Assembly (NCBI GenBank): GCA_936450465.1
Contig: OW388291.1
Location: 81,295,436-81,359,435 of the forward strand
DNA length: 64,000 nt
Direction: 5' to 3'
Source of the DNA: Gibbula magus
Taxonomy: Eukaryota; Mollusca; Gastropoda; Trochida; Trochidae
Shown: positions 1 to 12,949 of the stretch, piece after piece
Numbering within the stretch: the first letter of the stretch is position 1
Layout of the letters: each line of letters begins with the position of its first letter
Made by a program: the position numbers and the translations under genes
Notes under the pieces: model-generated
The model's input: only the letters and a program-made list of their open reading frames with translations
Database searches by the model: none
Told to the model about the DNA's origin: nothing

Positions 1-439
1 TAACAATTTCTCTATGACCTTGAACATAAATATAACGATGGTTAAAAACCATATTACATTGAGCAGAATCTCTTGGATAAGATCGCAAGGTGGAGCACTA
101 ATTCTCTGCACAGTGTCTAAATTGCGTCATCTTCTGTAGATATCCTAGGTCATACGAGGACAAATTCTTCTCATCAGACTTTACTTCATAACATTTTACT
201 TTACATCATAATATCAAATGAGCACAGCATTTCAGACTTAATTCAGCTATGTTTATTCACAATTTCTTATATTCTTTACAAAGCAATTCAGAATTTGCGC
301 TGTCTGCCACAGAAATACCAGGTCAAATAAGGACAAGTTCTCCTAATCAGACATCATCCCCAAATTTGCAAGCAATCAGCCTGGTTCGGCCTGGTGGCTA
401 ATCAAGTTTGACTTCCGCTCCCCATTCCAGTGACCAAGT
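1..439. other. No gene recognised
   Basis: No splice-bounded exon or family motif is visible. Two stretches near 140-185 and 315-360 look like diverged copies of each other: both read roughly AGGTCAnAnnAGGACAA followed by TCTnnTnATCAGAC. They may be decayed repeat. Confidence 0.5.
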
Positions 440-1160
440 ATTGAAGGCATTGTGGATAAATCTGTTACTTGAAGGATTAAAGGGAAGCATCTTCCTCACG
501 TCTCCTCAGTGTACCACCATGTGTACTAGACTGCACTTAGTTTCTTAAAGGGGCAGTAGCACATTTTTTTGCTCAAATAAGTTGATGAAATGTCTTTGAA
601 AAATAATGTCACCAATAGTAAAACACCCTACTTTCTTTGGAAAATCAAGTTAAAAAATGAGTGTACATGGTTCGGTAAAGCCATGGGAATAGTTTTTGTA
701 ATTCGAAATAATAAAAAGTGTTCATATTAAAATGGCTGCCATGCAATTTACGCGCTAAAGTAAATATAAATCACTTAAAGTATCATTATAAATGGGAAAT
801 TTGAAAAAATAAAATTTGCCAAAAAATGTGCTACAGCTCCTTTAGAGCCTTCCTTTCCTACAACATTCAACAGAAACTGATAAAGGCTGTGGACAAATCT
901 GCTATTGGAGGAGTTTTAGGAATAACATCTGGTAGCAAGATGATTTACAAATGTGTCTACTGTTGCATACATGCCTTTCGAAAACAATTGATGAGGCTCT
1001 AGCAAATCGGTTATTTGAGGGATTAATTAAATCTTCATCTCCTTGATCTGCAGCAGCATCGTACTAAGTCTTTTCAACTTATGTGCTTGCTCAACATCCT
1101 ACCAAAGAAGTAAAAGCTGTAACAAAATCTCCGACTTGACAGATGAAAGTGATAAATTTT
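440..1160. repeat. Old diverged tandem array (~110-140 bp units), split by a MITE
   Basis: Four imperfect copies of a block resembling GGCTGTGGACAAATCTG then TATTTGAGGGATTAA begin near 446, 884, 994 and 1114. If the 301-bp MITE at 545-845 is subtracted, the spacings become about 137, 110 and 120 bp, which is a regular but heavily diverged array. No open frame runs through it. Confidence 0.45.
545..845. mobile_element. 301-bp MITE with ~25-bp terminal inverted repeats, TTAA type
   Basis: The left end reads TTAAAGGGGCAGTAGCACAT and the right end is its near reverse complement, finishing GTGCTACAGCTCCTTTAG. The left flank is TTAA and the right is TTAG, a probable mutated duplicate. The AGG…CCT termini with a TTAA target fit Kolobok-type (or piggyBac-type) non-autonomous elements; a TA target cannot be excluded. 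Similar left ends recur near 33790, 43233 and 49774. Confidence 0.7.
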
Positions 1161-4100
1161 ACAACATGCCTCCATGATTTACAGCCAAATGTAGCAAACT
1201 CATTTTGTCTTCTATCAAGCAGCCAAATAAAATACTGTCAATTCTACATTTATTCAGCTACTATACTTCCAATGTGATACAAGAGAATCAGATGAATTAA
1301 GATAATCTATTTAATTACTTCAAGTAAAGTGAAAACATTACCACGCAACTATTCTTACAGAAGCTCTGACATGGTTTCTTTGAACTCTACAAATTGATTG
1401 ATTAAATGAGACGTTCCCTAAGCGATGAGTGCAGATCAATAAATAGAATGTAGAGAACATTCATCTCATCCTGCTGCACTGTTTTGTCTCTCTGGAAGAA
1501 ATACAATGGTACTGTATTCTAAGCTATTCTTGTAATACATCTCAATGTGTGTGTTACGACTCTGCATCTTACTGGTACTATATTCCATCCCTATATCTAC
1601 CAATACACAGACTGTACAGAACACCAATCCATTCATCCCATCCAGTCTATTTCTCAGTTCTAACCGTGACTCATCACTTAGCACTCACTCTAACCTTTAT
1701 AATGCAGGTTTAGCTTGTCCACACATCTCAAGAGTATTCATTAAATGCTTGTTTCAAATATGAATGTGTCTGTTACAGCGCTAGTATGTAGAGTACTCCA
1801 CAAATGGTGTATTTCAACAAACAGATACAGAGTTTGTTATAAATCTGTACCAAGCGTCGATGAATAATTAAATATAATTACACTCCAGGTCTAACAAATA
1901 TGTATTTGACCCGTGCACAGTTCGCCTTATAAACGATGCTTTACCAACATAACATTGCTTTGTAATATTTCCTTATATCATACCAGTGAATTATCACACA
2001 CTATGTGCTACAAGTGCAGCAACAACTTAATATATTTGCATATCCCACCATATCAGGTAAGAAACATGGTTGATAACCATCACAGCTTAATATCTTCTTG
2101 AATAAAAGAATTGTTGTCATAATATAAAAAAAAATAGAAACGTCAAAAACATTTCAGTGAACATGAAGCGGAATGCAGCAGCTGCAGAAGTAAAACAAGG
2201 CCGGACATTGGCACCAAGATGGCACCAACACCAACACGCTGTGGACAAAATGCCGATTACGTCTGATCAAAGTGGAAAATCTTAAAGCAAGTCGGTGGTT
2301 CCTGGGGTGAGCAGTTTTCTCACTGAGCGCATTAGTTCTAACTGTCAGGCTGATTAACTAAAACTGATCGATTTGCAGCTCTAATTCAATCGCACTGCTT
2401 CAGGAGGCAATTTCCACGTTTAACCTCATCATCATTCTGATACCGGACGAGGAATCAAAACAAACAATAATGATCGAGAAGAGGTTAATAGTTGTTCTTG
2501 CCAAAACAAAGTTTCCTTTAAAGGAACATAATCATGTTGGTGAGGTCACATGTATGTCCAATTATAATTTGTGTTATTTAATTGACACTTATCAACCTTA
2601 ACCGAAAATAACCAGTTTAATGTCAATCATTTCAATATAGCGAAAATACAATCACTCAAAGTCTTGATCGAAAACCAGACAATGGACCTTGGGGTGCCGA
2701 AGCCATTAAGTCAAACGTAATTTTGGAAACTTTAACAAAGTAGATAGGAAGACAGATTTGCTTCTATAGCATTTAATAGGTCTTATAACGAGCACATATG
2801 TGAGATAGAGCCATAATTGTCGGCTTCTAAACATGTACAAGACTGTTCCTTAGTTTTCATTGACACATACCGGTATACCGGTGTAATATTATATTTGATA
2901 TATTAAGCATTTGGGGGTCAATATGAAAGTCGAGTAAGAAGATATAACATAAACCAGCACCTATTGTAATATAGTACATTTCAGAATCAATACCCGCACA
3001 AGTTTTGACAAATTAAGTATAACATATTTCATTTCAATTATGAATGCAAACTGCAAGCATTTAAGTACAAAAACAATAATGTGTTGTTATTTCAGAAACT
3101 AAACAGTTATGTGGGTATATCATGCAAAACTTATCATGCATCCTTTGTTTGAAGAAACTTTCAGTCAGTGATTTATTTGCAAAAAGAGAAACACAAAAGA
3201 CATATGTAATCAATTTTCCATGAGACGATTATAAAATATTACCAACTCAAATCTGTGTTTAAAAGTGATAAATAAAATCCTCAGTTATCTGTCCGAGTGC
3301 TTGACAAGTGTTGATTGTTAACGTCAACAAGGATATCATAAAATGTGTCAAGGAAAAGTCAACAAGAGAACTCAACAGGTTATACCTTTAGCCCTCAACG
3401 AGGGTTCTATTTATACCTAACGAAAACAGCTGGAGTGTTTTTACTGAGAAGAACAGTGCATGTAGGTTGTACACCACAGGACAGGAAGTGAAACAAATAC
3501 AAACACATGTCTAACCTAAATAGCATGTTCCTTTAAAATCCAACTCAAGAGTTTGTTACAGCTGTAAATGTATATATTTTGTATATTACACTGAATTAAC
3601 AGCTAATCTATTATTTAGGAGAGACCTAACTTAATTTAACGGTGAGTTTCCCTTCATAATTTCTGATTGAATCCGATGATTTAAGCAGCTTGTAAATGTA
3701 AATAAAAGACTTATAGTCTATAGTCTTATAGTCCAGTAACGTTAGACTGAGATCATTTAATCTTAGGAGGCAGACATGTCAATATATGAACCATTTTAAC
3801 ACAATTGCCTTCTAGCTGCCAACAATGAGAAATGAGTCACAAATAGACAAACAGAAACTTCTTTCCTCTTAAAATTCTTCAGTATTATCAAAGGAAAGAA
3901 TGACTACCAATAGTTTTTTGTTGGTGAATACAAATATGAAATATCACCATATTACATGGCAATAAAACCAATGATATGTAATATTCCTGTAAAGTATTTC
4001 ACATTTGATTGCAATGAGGCAGAATGTTTTCATGGTGACAGCTCGTCACTTTGAAGCTTCCAGGTATTTGTGTTATAGTTGTTGGTTAATTATGTATATT

Positions 4101-4704
4101 ATATAGACTTTATCTTAAACCTTTATCTGATTTTCAGTCTTGCTTTATTGTTTGTACTGAAGTTCACTGTTTAGTTTATGTAAAACTGAGCGAACTACTA
4201 TTCATTGACGATCTATTGCATTTATAAACATATAGACTTTTAACCTTTGGCCTGCCTGTGTGCTAAATGTGAAACTATTACTTCAACATTTATATAAACA
4301 TTTTGCCAACCTAGTTTTTTTTATGGAATTGTTTTAACAACAATAAAGATTTATTAATAATTTGTTCCCTTCAGCAAAGATATATCAATTTTGGGTGCAG
4401 AAAGTGACTGTATAGTCATAATAATGGTTTATTTTGTCCACACTGATGTCTCGGGAATGCTTTCTTTTTGTTCATTCGCAACATTATTGGCCTGCAGCAT
4501 GGAGAGGTTTAACAGTTATCTGCAGTCCATTCGATAACTGTTTCACAAAATATAGAGATTCACAATTCACAGTAGGACAAACTGTTTCACAAATAGTGAT
4601 TTACAATTCACAGTACATCTTCCATTTCAAAGATGGCTATATCAAATTTCAAAATATTGCATATTAGCAAAGAATCAATAAATGCCCTATAGCAATTTCA
4701 GGAA
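1161..4704. other. No gene recognised; AT-rich, probably intronic or intergenic
   Basis: Only short chance open frames are present. Small structures seen: a compact double palindrome around TACCGGTA at 2868-2875, a hairpin-like ACTTATAGTCTATAGTC run near 3710, and an imperfect direct duplication of about 36 bp at 4537-4617 (both copies begin ACTGTTTCACAAA and end TTCACAGTA). If the exon at 4856-5036 is real, the upper end of this block is its 3' UTR. Confidence 0.5.
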
Positions 4705-4710
4705 TTTATT
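4705..4710 (-). terminator. Candidate polyadenylation signal AATAAA (- strand)
   Basis: The + strand reads TTTATT, so the - strand carries AATAAA about 150 bp downstream of the stop codon of the terminal-exon candidate at 4856-5036. Position and strand suit a short 3' UTR, but the hexamer is common in AT-rich DNA. Confidence 0.35.
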
Positions 4711-4855
4711 CCAGAAATAATTGAAATCAGATTCAATAACCGCAGAGAAAGTGTCACAATTTATATATAATACCTACAGCAACACAATTTTTATCCTGAG
4801 CCTAACATCCAACCAACAAATTGCACCTAAGGAGTTGTTGGCAGTGATTTCTCTC

Positions 4856-5036
4856 CTAAAGAGCAGTTCCTTCTGTCCTGACTCCTGAGGTACCAAACTT
4901 CAGTAATTGGCCAGTGTAGCCTCCAGAGTATGAAAAGGAATCAGCATTCCTAAGAGTGATATGTGTGCCAGGATGGAGCAAAGCATCATGGGTACCATTC
5001 ATCACGGTCCTCCACGTGTCTCCATCTAGATTGTAG
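4856..5036 (-). CDS. Candidate 3'-terminal coding exon, unknown protein
   Basis: On the - strand a clean acceptor (GTCGTTTTCAG) is followed by a 181-bp open segment: one base completing a codon, then 59 codons and TAG. The peptide begins YNLDGDTWRTVMNGTHDALL and continues with a Gly/Ser/Thr-rich stretch (SYSGGYTGQ, KFGTSGV) ending in GTAL. Composition is noticeably more coding-like (Gly, Asp, Trp, Thr codons) than the surrounding AT-rich DNA, and an AATAAA lies downstream. The alternation of Gly, Thr and aromatic residues suggests an extracellular beta-rich domain, but I do not recognise the family. Upstream exons would lie at higher coordinates, possibly across large introns; none is confidently linked. 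It could be an isolated pseudo-exon. Confidence 0.5.
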
Positions 5037-7735
5037 CTGAAAACGACTCACTATCATCAGACACCTTGCTTCAAGAAGCTAATGCCTGTCTGAGACCGAT
5101 GATACGCTTGTATAATATTTGTTCACATTTACGCTAGGAAGATTACGCTTGCAGTTATCAAAATGAGATTTTCCCTCTTGCTTGGGTAATCTTGCTTATC
5201 TTGTCAACAATTGACGGAAAGTTATGCGTCTTGTCCCTGGCTTTGAAGTGATTGAGATTCGACAGAAATTTGGATATATCATCATTATTTAATTGTAAAA
5301 TCACTGATAAAATCATTTAAATACTTTCAAATTCACATCTGATTTCTAAAATCACATGAGTAGGTAACACAGTCAATCTGGAAAGGGTTAATATACAGGT
5401 AGATAATTGATACCAATTTTACAAGATTTTCATACATTTCAATCTATTAGAAAAATGTTCAGCACATATCTACATGACACCTATTTGAACATTCCTTTTT
5501 AAATTCAAAAAGCTATTTGAAATTGTTTCCCTCTGAATCGTGTGAGGTGTGACACAATTGGACCCACAACAATGCATCCGAGAGCAGTTATCACTCCAGA
5601 GAAATCAGTCAAGCAGAACATTCTCACGATGTTAGTTAGAAAGAATTTTTATTGTGGCCTTCACCTCCATGCGACATTGGACTGAAAAGACATTACAAAG
5701 TCTGAACATAAAGCCTTCAAGCTCCTACTAGAATAGGCAGCAGCTATATGTATTACACGTAACAATGGGTCAGCGGTGTTGCCTCGCACGTAAATTATAG
5801 ACATACCAAATTCCACCTTACAGTTAAGCATAAACTACTTTTTCAATATTGTACATCAAAAAAGCCTATAAACAGTAGTTGTTGTATGTTGTTTTGGCAC
5901 ATTTTCTTGAGAACAACCATTTATATGCTTTCAGTTTCATCCTGTCCGCTAGATCCACATATACATTGAACGTTAGACTTTAATTTTAGTCTATTAAATT
6001 CTACAAATATATTTACTATACCCTTAGTCCATTTGATTTTATTTCTATACACTTTAAGGCTTTCAATTTCAAATGAATTCACTGCTCAGTTGAGTCTAGT
6101 CTTACTGAATGAAGACCTAGATTGTTTTAAAGTTATTATTTCTCTACTCCGCTTTCAGCAAGGAGGGAGTTAAGGGTTAAGGTTTCATAAATATCTTTAT
6201 TACCACATTCAATTACTAGATGCACTTGAACAAAGATTGTCAGTATACGAATGGATAATTTCACTAAGATAGATACTGGAGGGTTTATCACAGGTCATGG
6301 TGAGCTTCTGATTCATTATTTTACCTACTGTACAAGAATCACAATAAGCCTTCTGAAGAAGAATACAGGATAGTTCCATCTCACATTCATGGGCTCTGAA
6401 GAATTGTGTAGGATATTCCACTAGTCAGACTCTCTGTCCCTTGAATTATTTCCTCCCACCTAACCCAAACTCTGAACTCTCTTTCAACATTACAGTGATG
6501 TTCTTAGGTGATACCCTGAGGGGACAATTTCGGCCCAATTCTGAACACCTGGGAGCCTTTGCAATGATAAAAGCATTCTACTTTTCAAATTTTAAGGGAC
6601 ACCCAGCCATAAGATCGGAAAAAATTTCCTCAACACCATCATGGATTAACATGGCAGAAATCAGTATAACAGCTCTTATTTAATTCATTATCACAAAATT
6701 CAATTCTTCAAAGTCAACATGCAAGTCTAAGGTGACGGGGAACCTGACTTCCTTGTACTGAGGTCTTGATGCTGTAATCAGATACATGCAAATATACCTG
6801 ATGGCACTTTATTGCTGACGACATCTTCTTCGCCCTGATTCAATTAAGACTCTAAGAGTTATCCGTTTGTCTTGATTATAGCTTGCCTCCGATCATTTTC
6901 CTCGGAGAGAACTATAGTTGGAAGACATTAAGCTGGCCAATGAGTCAGGTTACAGGACGTTTGACTGAACGCAGATGGACTTCCTGACAATTAGACTAAT
7001 TACGTTCCTTGATAGATAAGGACTGTTTTGTTTTCAGAACTGTTAGAGTGATCAGAATGGAAGAAGACAGACTGAAAGGTTTGTAATGTGGTTTTGAAAT
7101 GGCAAAACGAATATTGAAGAACCTTGGAACTTCAAAAGTGACCAGTATTTGATTGAAAGTAGGAGAACTTGCTGCCAATAAGACTAATTAGGTTTGTTTG
7201 TTTATAAAATGACCAGACTTGAAGGAGACAGATTGCTAGTTTGGCAATGTAGATGAAATAGGAAAAAGAGACTTACTATTCTAATAGAACTTTAAAAGTA
7301 ACCCAAAATGAACATTTTCTTTTTCTGAACCTCAAAAGCAGACGGTCACTGCTTTTTAACTGATAAGATTCGGTTACAGAAAAGAATGAGTCATATGTTC
7401 CTTTGAACTTTAAATACTGGTATATCAATATTTGAAACCCAAACAGTTAGTTGCTAGTTTCCATCTGGTGATGTAAAAACCCTACCAGATAGGACTACAT
7501 GGCCTCAAATCAAGTAGCACTGCCTGATCGATCACATGGACAGTGTCACAACACATGATTAATAGACAGGTCACTGACCACAGGTTCACACACATATTGG
7601 CTAAATGAGCAAATTATTCTTTCTGATACATATCTCAAATTCTGAATCACCAGGTACTCTTTTCCCAAAACAACCTTTACTAAGGTTAACCTTAACTCCC
7701 AAACTTAAACATTGCACTAAGGTTACCTTAGTGAC
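5037..7735. other. No gene recognised
   Basis: No exon-like segment with matched splice signals was found. The open frames here (for example 6441-6683) are short, lack recognisable motifs and have chance-like composition. If the 4856-5036 exon is real this is probably intron. Confidence 0.5.
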
Positions 7736-8440
7736 TTAAAGGATAGATGAAATGCATTTTTCTCAAGAATGCCAGATGATTACCTCTACGTATATCGTAT
7801 ATCGGAATCAATTGAGCATAAAATCGAGACAATATACACTTGCAATTGATAATTAAGACGATTTTAATTCACCCATTTTAACACTATCGCAATTTGTTCG
7901 GCGAATCCTTTTGAAAATGCTCACTGAGGCGTGACTGTGATAAGTGATAGGCGGGGCGGCTAGATAGCTACTCCGCCAGTGTCTCGTTAATTAATAAATG
8001 ATGATTATCACTACAGCTAAATGAATTTATGAGGTGTATTACATCGCCAAAAAGATATGTTTATGTAATAATTGTGTAATTGTCATCTGCGGAATTACCT
8101 AGTTGGATATCTAAACATTCGATATATGGGAAATTTAAGTTGGTTTATTGAAGGTATCTTTGTGAAATTAACAATCAAAATGTTGCGAAATTACGTTGAA
8201 TTGTGACTATCGCTGAAAATCAAATTCCTCCACATACGTCACAGAAGTCATCCCTTCACGGGTCACACCCCCGCAGATTTTCATTCTGGTCGCCGGGGCT
8301 AAATCAGGCATTTTTTTAAAAAGCCGTATATAAGTAATTTATGGACCGATTTCAGAAATTTAAAATCGAGCAATTGTCAAATTGACATCCCATTTTAATG
8401 AATCCGATTTGGACCATATGTCATTTCATCTATCCTTTAA
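7736..8440. mobile_element. 705-bp TIR element flanked by TTAA (MITE family A)
   Basis: The left end TTAAAGGATAGATGAAATG is perfectly inverted at the right end (CATTTCATCTATCCTTTAA), so both edges are TTAA plus a 15-bp terminal inverted repeat. No transposase frame is present, so it is non-autonomous. A second copy, inverted and about 640 bp, lies at 51157-51794. The two share long blocks, for example around the TACCTAGTTGGATATC sequence of this copy. TTAA targets with AG…CT termini suit the Kolobok superfamily; piggyBac is an alternative. Confidence 0.8.
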
Positions 8441-11400
8441 GATTGCCTTAGTGCTTTGTGAAAGGGGGTCCAGATATGCTTATTTCAAGCTCTGTGAGAT
8501 TATTAACCCTTTTACCTACCAAACCATTCAATGATGCGTCTGAATTACAAGAATCAGAACTTATTAACAAAGGAAATAATTTGGATATGCCCAGTGTTTT
8601 CTTACATATACAGGTATATAATTACGCCATTAGCAAGACTAGAATTAATATTTACTGTCACAAAGAATTTTAGCTTAAGTGACAACCAATGATATATAAA
8701 TGTCATGAAGATTTGTAAAATTCTGCTCCCAGACAAAATATGACACTTTTGGAATTATTATCCACCAGACTTACGAAGTACTTTTATTATATATAGCGAC
8801 ACATTAATTAGCTACAATGGCTGACCAATGAACTCCATATGTATTTTCTTAAAATTACTCATGACATATCCATTAAGATGAAGAACATGGCATAACTTAT
8901 TTGACATTTTCATTATATTTCCACGGCTGTTTTTGCAATCATTACTTGGAATCGTGGGAACATCTCATTTGCTCCACTTACATCTTGTCTGGAAAATTGA
9001 CAGTTGACTCCAAGGTTTGAAATTTCTCATTATCTTCCAATTACCTTTCCCATCTTGTCCAGACTGATATAGATTTACATCTCTGTATAATCATTCCAGC
9101 CAGGTAAAGTAGATATTACCAAGCCTATGAACTCTTGACAAGGACCCTGCCATGCTCCATGACCTCTGCAGAATGATGGTCAGATTGGGTCTAAACTCTA
9201 GGGATCCTGTGAAGAGGTTTCAAAATTGTCCAACAGGGTTCGAAATTAAAAGATAAACCGCCACAAGCCACAAGCCACATTTAGAGGTGCACACGCTAGT
9301 TTCGGCCTTTAAAGGCCTTATTTGGGATGTCTTTGCATTTCTTTTTGGTTTATATCTGGAACAAGGTTATGCTCATTCACTCAATTTGTCAGTTTTCATT
9401 CATCTTCTTGGTGAGAAGTAACAGTTTTAAGCAGGTAAAGTAATAACTTAATACCTGCTGTAATAATTGATGCCAAACCATTTCTGAAGAACTGCACAAC
9501 AGGAACCATAATGTTAACTAAGGGGAAACTGGCTTGGGATGAATGATGGGCATACTGAGACAATTACTGCCTTGACAATGAAGGGGTAAGAGCTGCTAGT
9601 GTTGACTGCAGCACCCTGGAGGTTAAGGAAATGCTTTACTAAAGGGTCAAGCATTCCGCCCTATTCTCTCACTGCCCTGATGAAAGGAATGCAAAGTTAC
9701 CATTGCTGCCTCAAGGTTTGTCCTCCCAAATCAACTGATCATAAATATGTTCTCTCACCAGCTAATGCTAGAAACAACAGGATGCCGAGGGTTATTAGAC
9801 TGAATGGTCAGTCAGGATGAGAGAAACAGCAAACAGATTACATCAAACACAACATCATCTCTTTGATGCTCATTCTTGTCATTCCGCCCACAAACAAGTC
9901 TTATCTTGGCTAATTGGACTGTCTAAAAGGCGCCCCAAGCATGTATTTTCAAACTTGATTTTTATCAATCATTTTCACTTCTGCCCCATGTAATGGTTAG
10001 TTGGAGAGACAACAAACAAGTTACAAACACAACATCACATCTTTGATGCACATTTCGCTCATTCTCTTCACATACAGATCTCATCTTGTTATCTTGTCTC
10101 ATTTGACTCTCACAATATCCTGAAGGCTTTTCTTTATCTAACGTTCCCTGTTCTGTAATGGGGCATCTTATTACAACTGTTTAACGCTGAATCGAGTCTA
10201 AATGCAATCGCGATTTATATTATGATCTCTGATGATAAGTAGTAACTTTTACTTCAATGTAAGTATTGATCAATAAATCAATTTGCTAGTATAACATAAA
10301 ACATTTCACTTTATTTAACTCTTGACATACTGCTAGTGGATATAAACCTAAGGAAAAAGTTCTCTCAATGTAAAGGGTTATGCAGAAATGAAAATTCCCA
10401 GGCTCCTTTTAATATTCAGTGATGTGTATCCAATTGGTGTAATAATATTTAACATAAACTATCTAAGAGACAAGCACCCAGTCTACATAATGCATGGAAG
10501 TCAAGCTGAGAGGAGGGAGAGAATCGTACATTTGACCCAGGGCAGATGCTGAGATGGGTAAATATTTACCATTGATAGGCCATATATTCAAGGAGATGAC
10601 ACTAAAATGTGGCACATTTATTTCAGTGATGTTTGGATTAACCTGATAGATATTGGCTTTGTTGATTACCTGGGATCCACCTGAGAGATCAAAGAGAAAT
10701 GACACACCTGAGCTACAGGTGGAAATGTGCCTGGGGTTTGATTGGTCTGGATGCAGGTGTTAACGGCTTGTTTTGAGAGCATGCAAGGATAATCTCTACA
10801 TATTGCTATTGCTGATGTAAGCATCGTTAGGGATCTCTGCTAATAGAATAGTTATGTCATGCGACCATTCATCAACACCAGGGCTTGCTGTAGGACACAT
10901 GTTGGTAAACCATAGATATGAGCGATGCTAGCAGGCACATACATTTCTGATTTATAACAGCTTACAAGTTATGTCAATGATCCTGATTATTGATCCATAC
11001 CATTCATTTGTTGAGGTGACAAACCTTTATGGATGTTCAACTTCTTGATGATCCAAATATATTTATTGCTCTAAATGACATAAATGAAGATTGATTGGCA
11101 ATTTGATATATACCGGTAAGCTGTGATAGCGATCTTTTGGAGTGGAAGATAAAATTTCTAACATTCAATATTTGATATGAAAACTTTTTTCATTGCATAC
11201 CAAGTTATTAAAATCTAATAATTAGTGGATCATCAAATTTATGTATTAATTCAACTCAATCCTATGAAACCCACAGACAAGGATATATAACTCAGGTTAT
11301 GTCTATCCTGGAGTAGTTCCTTTGTCTGGGTGTCGCCCAAACTCATTGAACCAACAAGGAAACGATGGCTAACATCACTAATTCTTGTGGGTCAAAGAGA

Positions 11401-12910
11401 CAAAGATATACAGAGTTGGGAATTGACCTTAAAAAGTGTACCGGTAAAAATTTTCAGGGCCATCCATCAATCAAATTATCTGTAATAGATCAATTAGAAG
11501 TCATTAAACATTTCTTAACTTCCCTGCAATTTATTATTTATATTAACATTCTTATACTTGGGGATCACACCCAACACCCTCTGAGTCAGGCACCAAGTGG
11601 CAGCACTAACTGTCCCAACAGTTCAGCCACACATATATTGATGTATACATCTATTATTTGGTAAATAAAATTGTAAATGGTTGATTTTTTTTAGGATATG
11701 AATGCAATATGTAATTTTAATTCTTTATAATATTTACGATTTTCCTTAACAGAAATAGAAGATGTCTACCATATATTCAACTACTAATATCTTTTCAATA
11801 ATAAATCAACCTACTTAAGAAAAAAAATCTCTTCAGCAAAGAAATGGTTGATTCCCCAATGATCTCATTACAATGTGCTTTGATCAGTGACGCTGGGGAT
11901 GTCTGCATTCCTCCAGCTTGTACAGACACAATCGGCTTCCTCGTCTCCTGATCATTTACCAGCTGATCATATCAACCCCGTGCAGGCCAAAGGCCATTTC
12001 GTCTGCTAATTCTGCCCACTATCTCAGAATTCATATCACAGTCTAACTGGGTAATGTGCTTACACGATCAATGTTCATTTCCTTGTACAAAACCAGGCTG
12101 AGATCTAGAGCCATCTTGTTTTTATCAATCACTTCTCATCAAATTCACCCTTGTCTACCAAATGTGTCTCAACTAATCTATCTTTTATACTAATTGCAAA
12201 TAATGTGTTTATTTTCTAATAAAAAAAGCTATCCGAAATAGATTGCGGTTAAAGCCTTTCTATGTTCCATCAATCCTTATCTAATGGTATCTTGTGTGAC
12301 ATTGTTTCTCAGTTCGGATTGATGTGGCAATTGCGGGTTTTAATTGAGTTTTTTTTAGTAGAAGAGCTATCAGCCACTGTGTTAATAACTATCTTACCTA
12401 CAATCACTTTCTTAAAATCGTGTCTTGTATATAAGATACATATTGGCAAATCTAGATTTTATATGGTTACTATACAGAATTGTCTTCTTATTGAATTTCA
12501 TTAGGATGTGTATATATGGATTAACTAAAGAATCAATACTCATCAGATCACGTAGAAGTAGTGTCACAGCTCAGCTATCCTTTATATCGTAACAGCTATT
12601 CAATTATTTTTTAATTAGATTTTGTAGAAAGGGTTGTCATTCAACTTAATCCAAGCTGCAGGAACTAATTATGATTCCATCATCAGATGCTGCCTGGAAT
12701 ATCGATCTATGTCAAGAGTTAATCATGTTTTATTCGACAATAAATAAAGGATAGTTGATACGTGAAGTATAAATCTATATATTCACGAGTGACGAAGCCA
12801 AAAGTCTAAGTATTTGATTTCTACTTCAAAAGATTTAATGTACATGGCATTTGAGGAGAAATGTCCAATGTTTTTCGAAATAATAATTTTCATAAAGGTT
12901 GTAGACTTAC
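8441..12910. other. No gene recognised
   Basis: This long AT-rich block has only small unsupported open frames (for example 9599-9820, 10463-10705 and 11365-11664). TACCGGTA palindromes occur at 11111-11118 and 11439-11446. No RNA gene or bounded repeat was identified. Confidence 0.5.
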
Positions 12911-12949
12911 GAATGGAGTACCCAGGTTGCCTCGCCCAAACAGTGTCAC
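12911..12949 (-). CDS. Possible 39-bp microexon (weak)
   Basis: On the - strand an acceptor-like ACATTACAG and a strong donor GTAAGTCT bound 39 bp. It reads VTLFGRGNLGTPF in one frame and DTVWARQPGYSI in another, and is GC-richer than its surroundings. The polypyrimidine tract is poor and the phase does not link directly to the exon at 4856-5036, so other exons would be needed between them. It is offered only as a lead. Confidence 0.2.
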
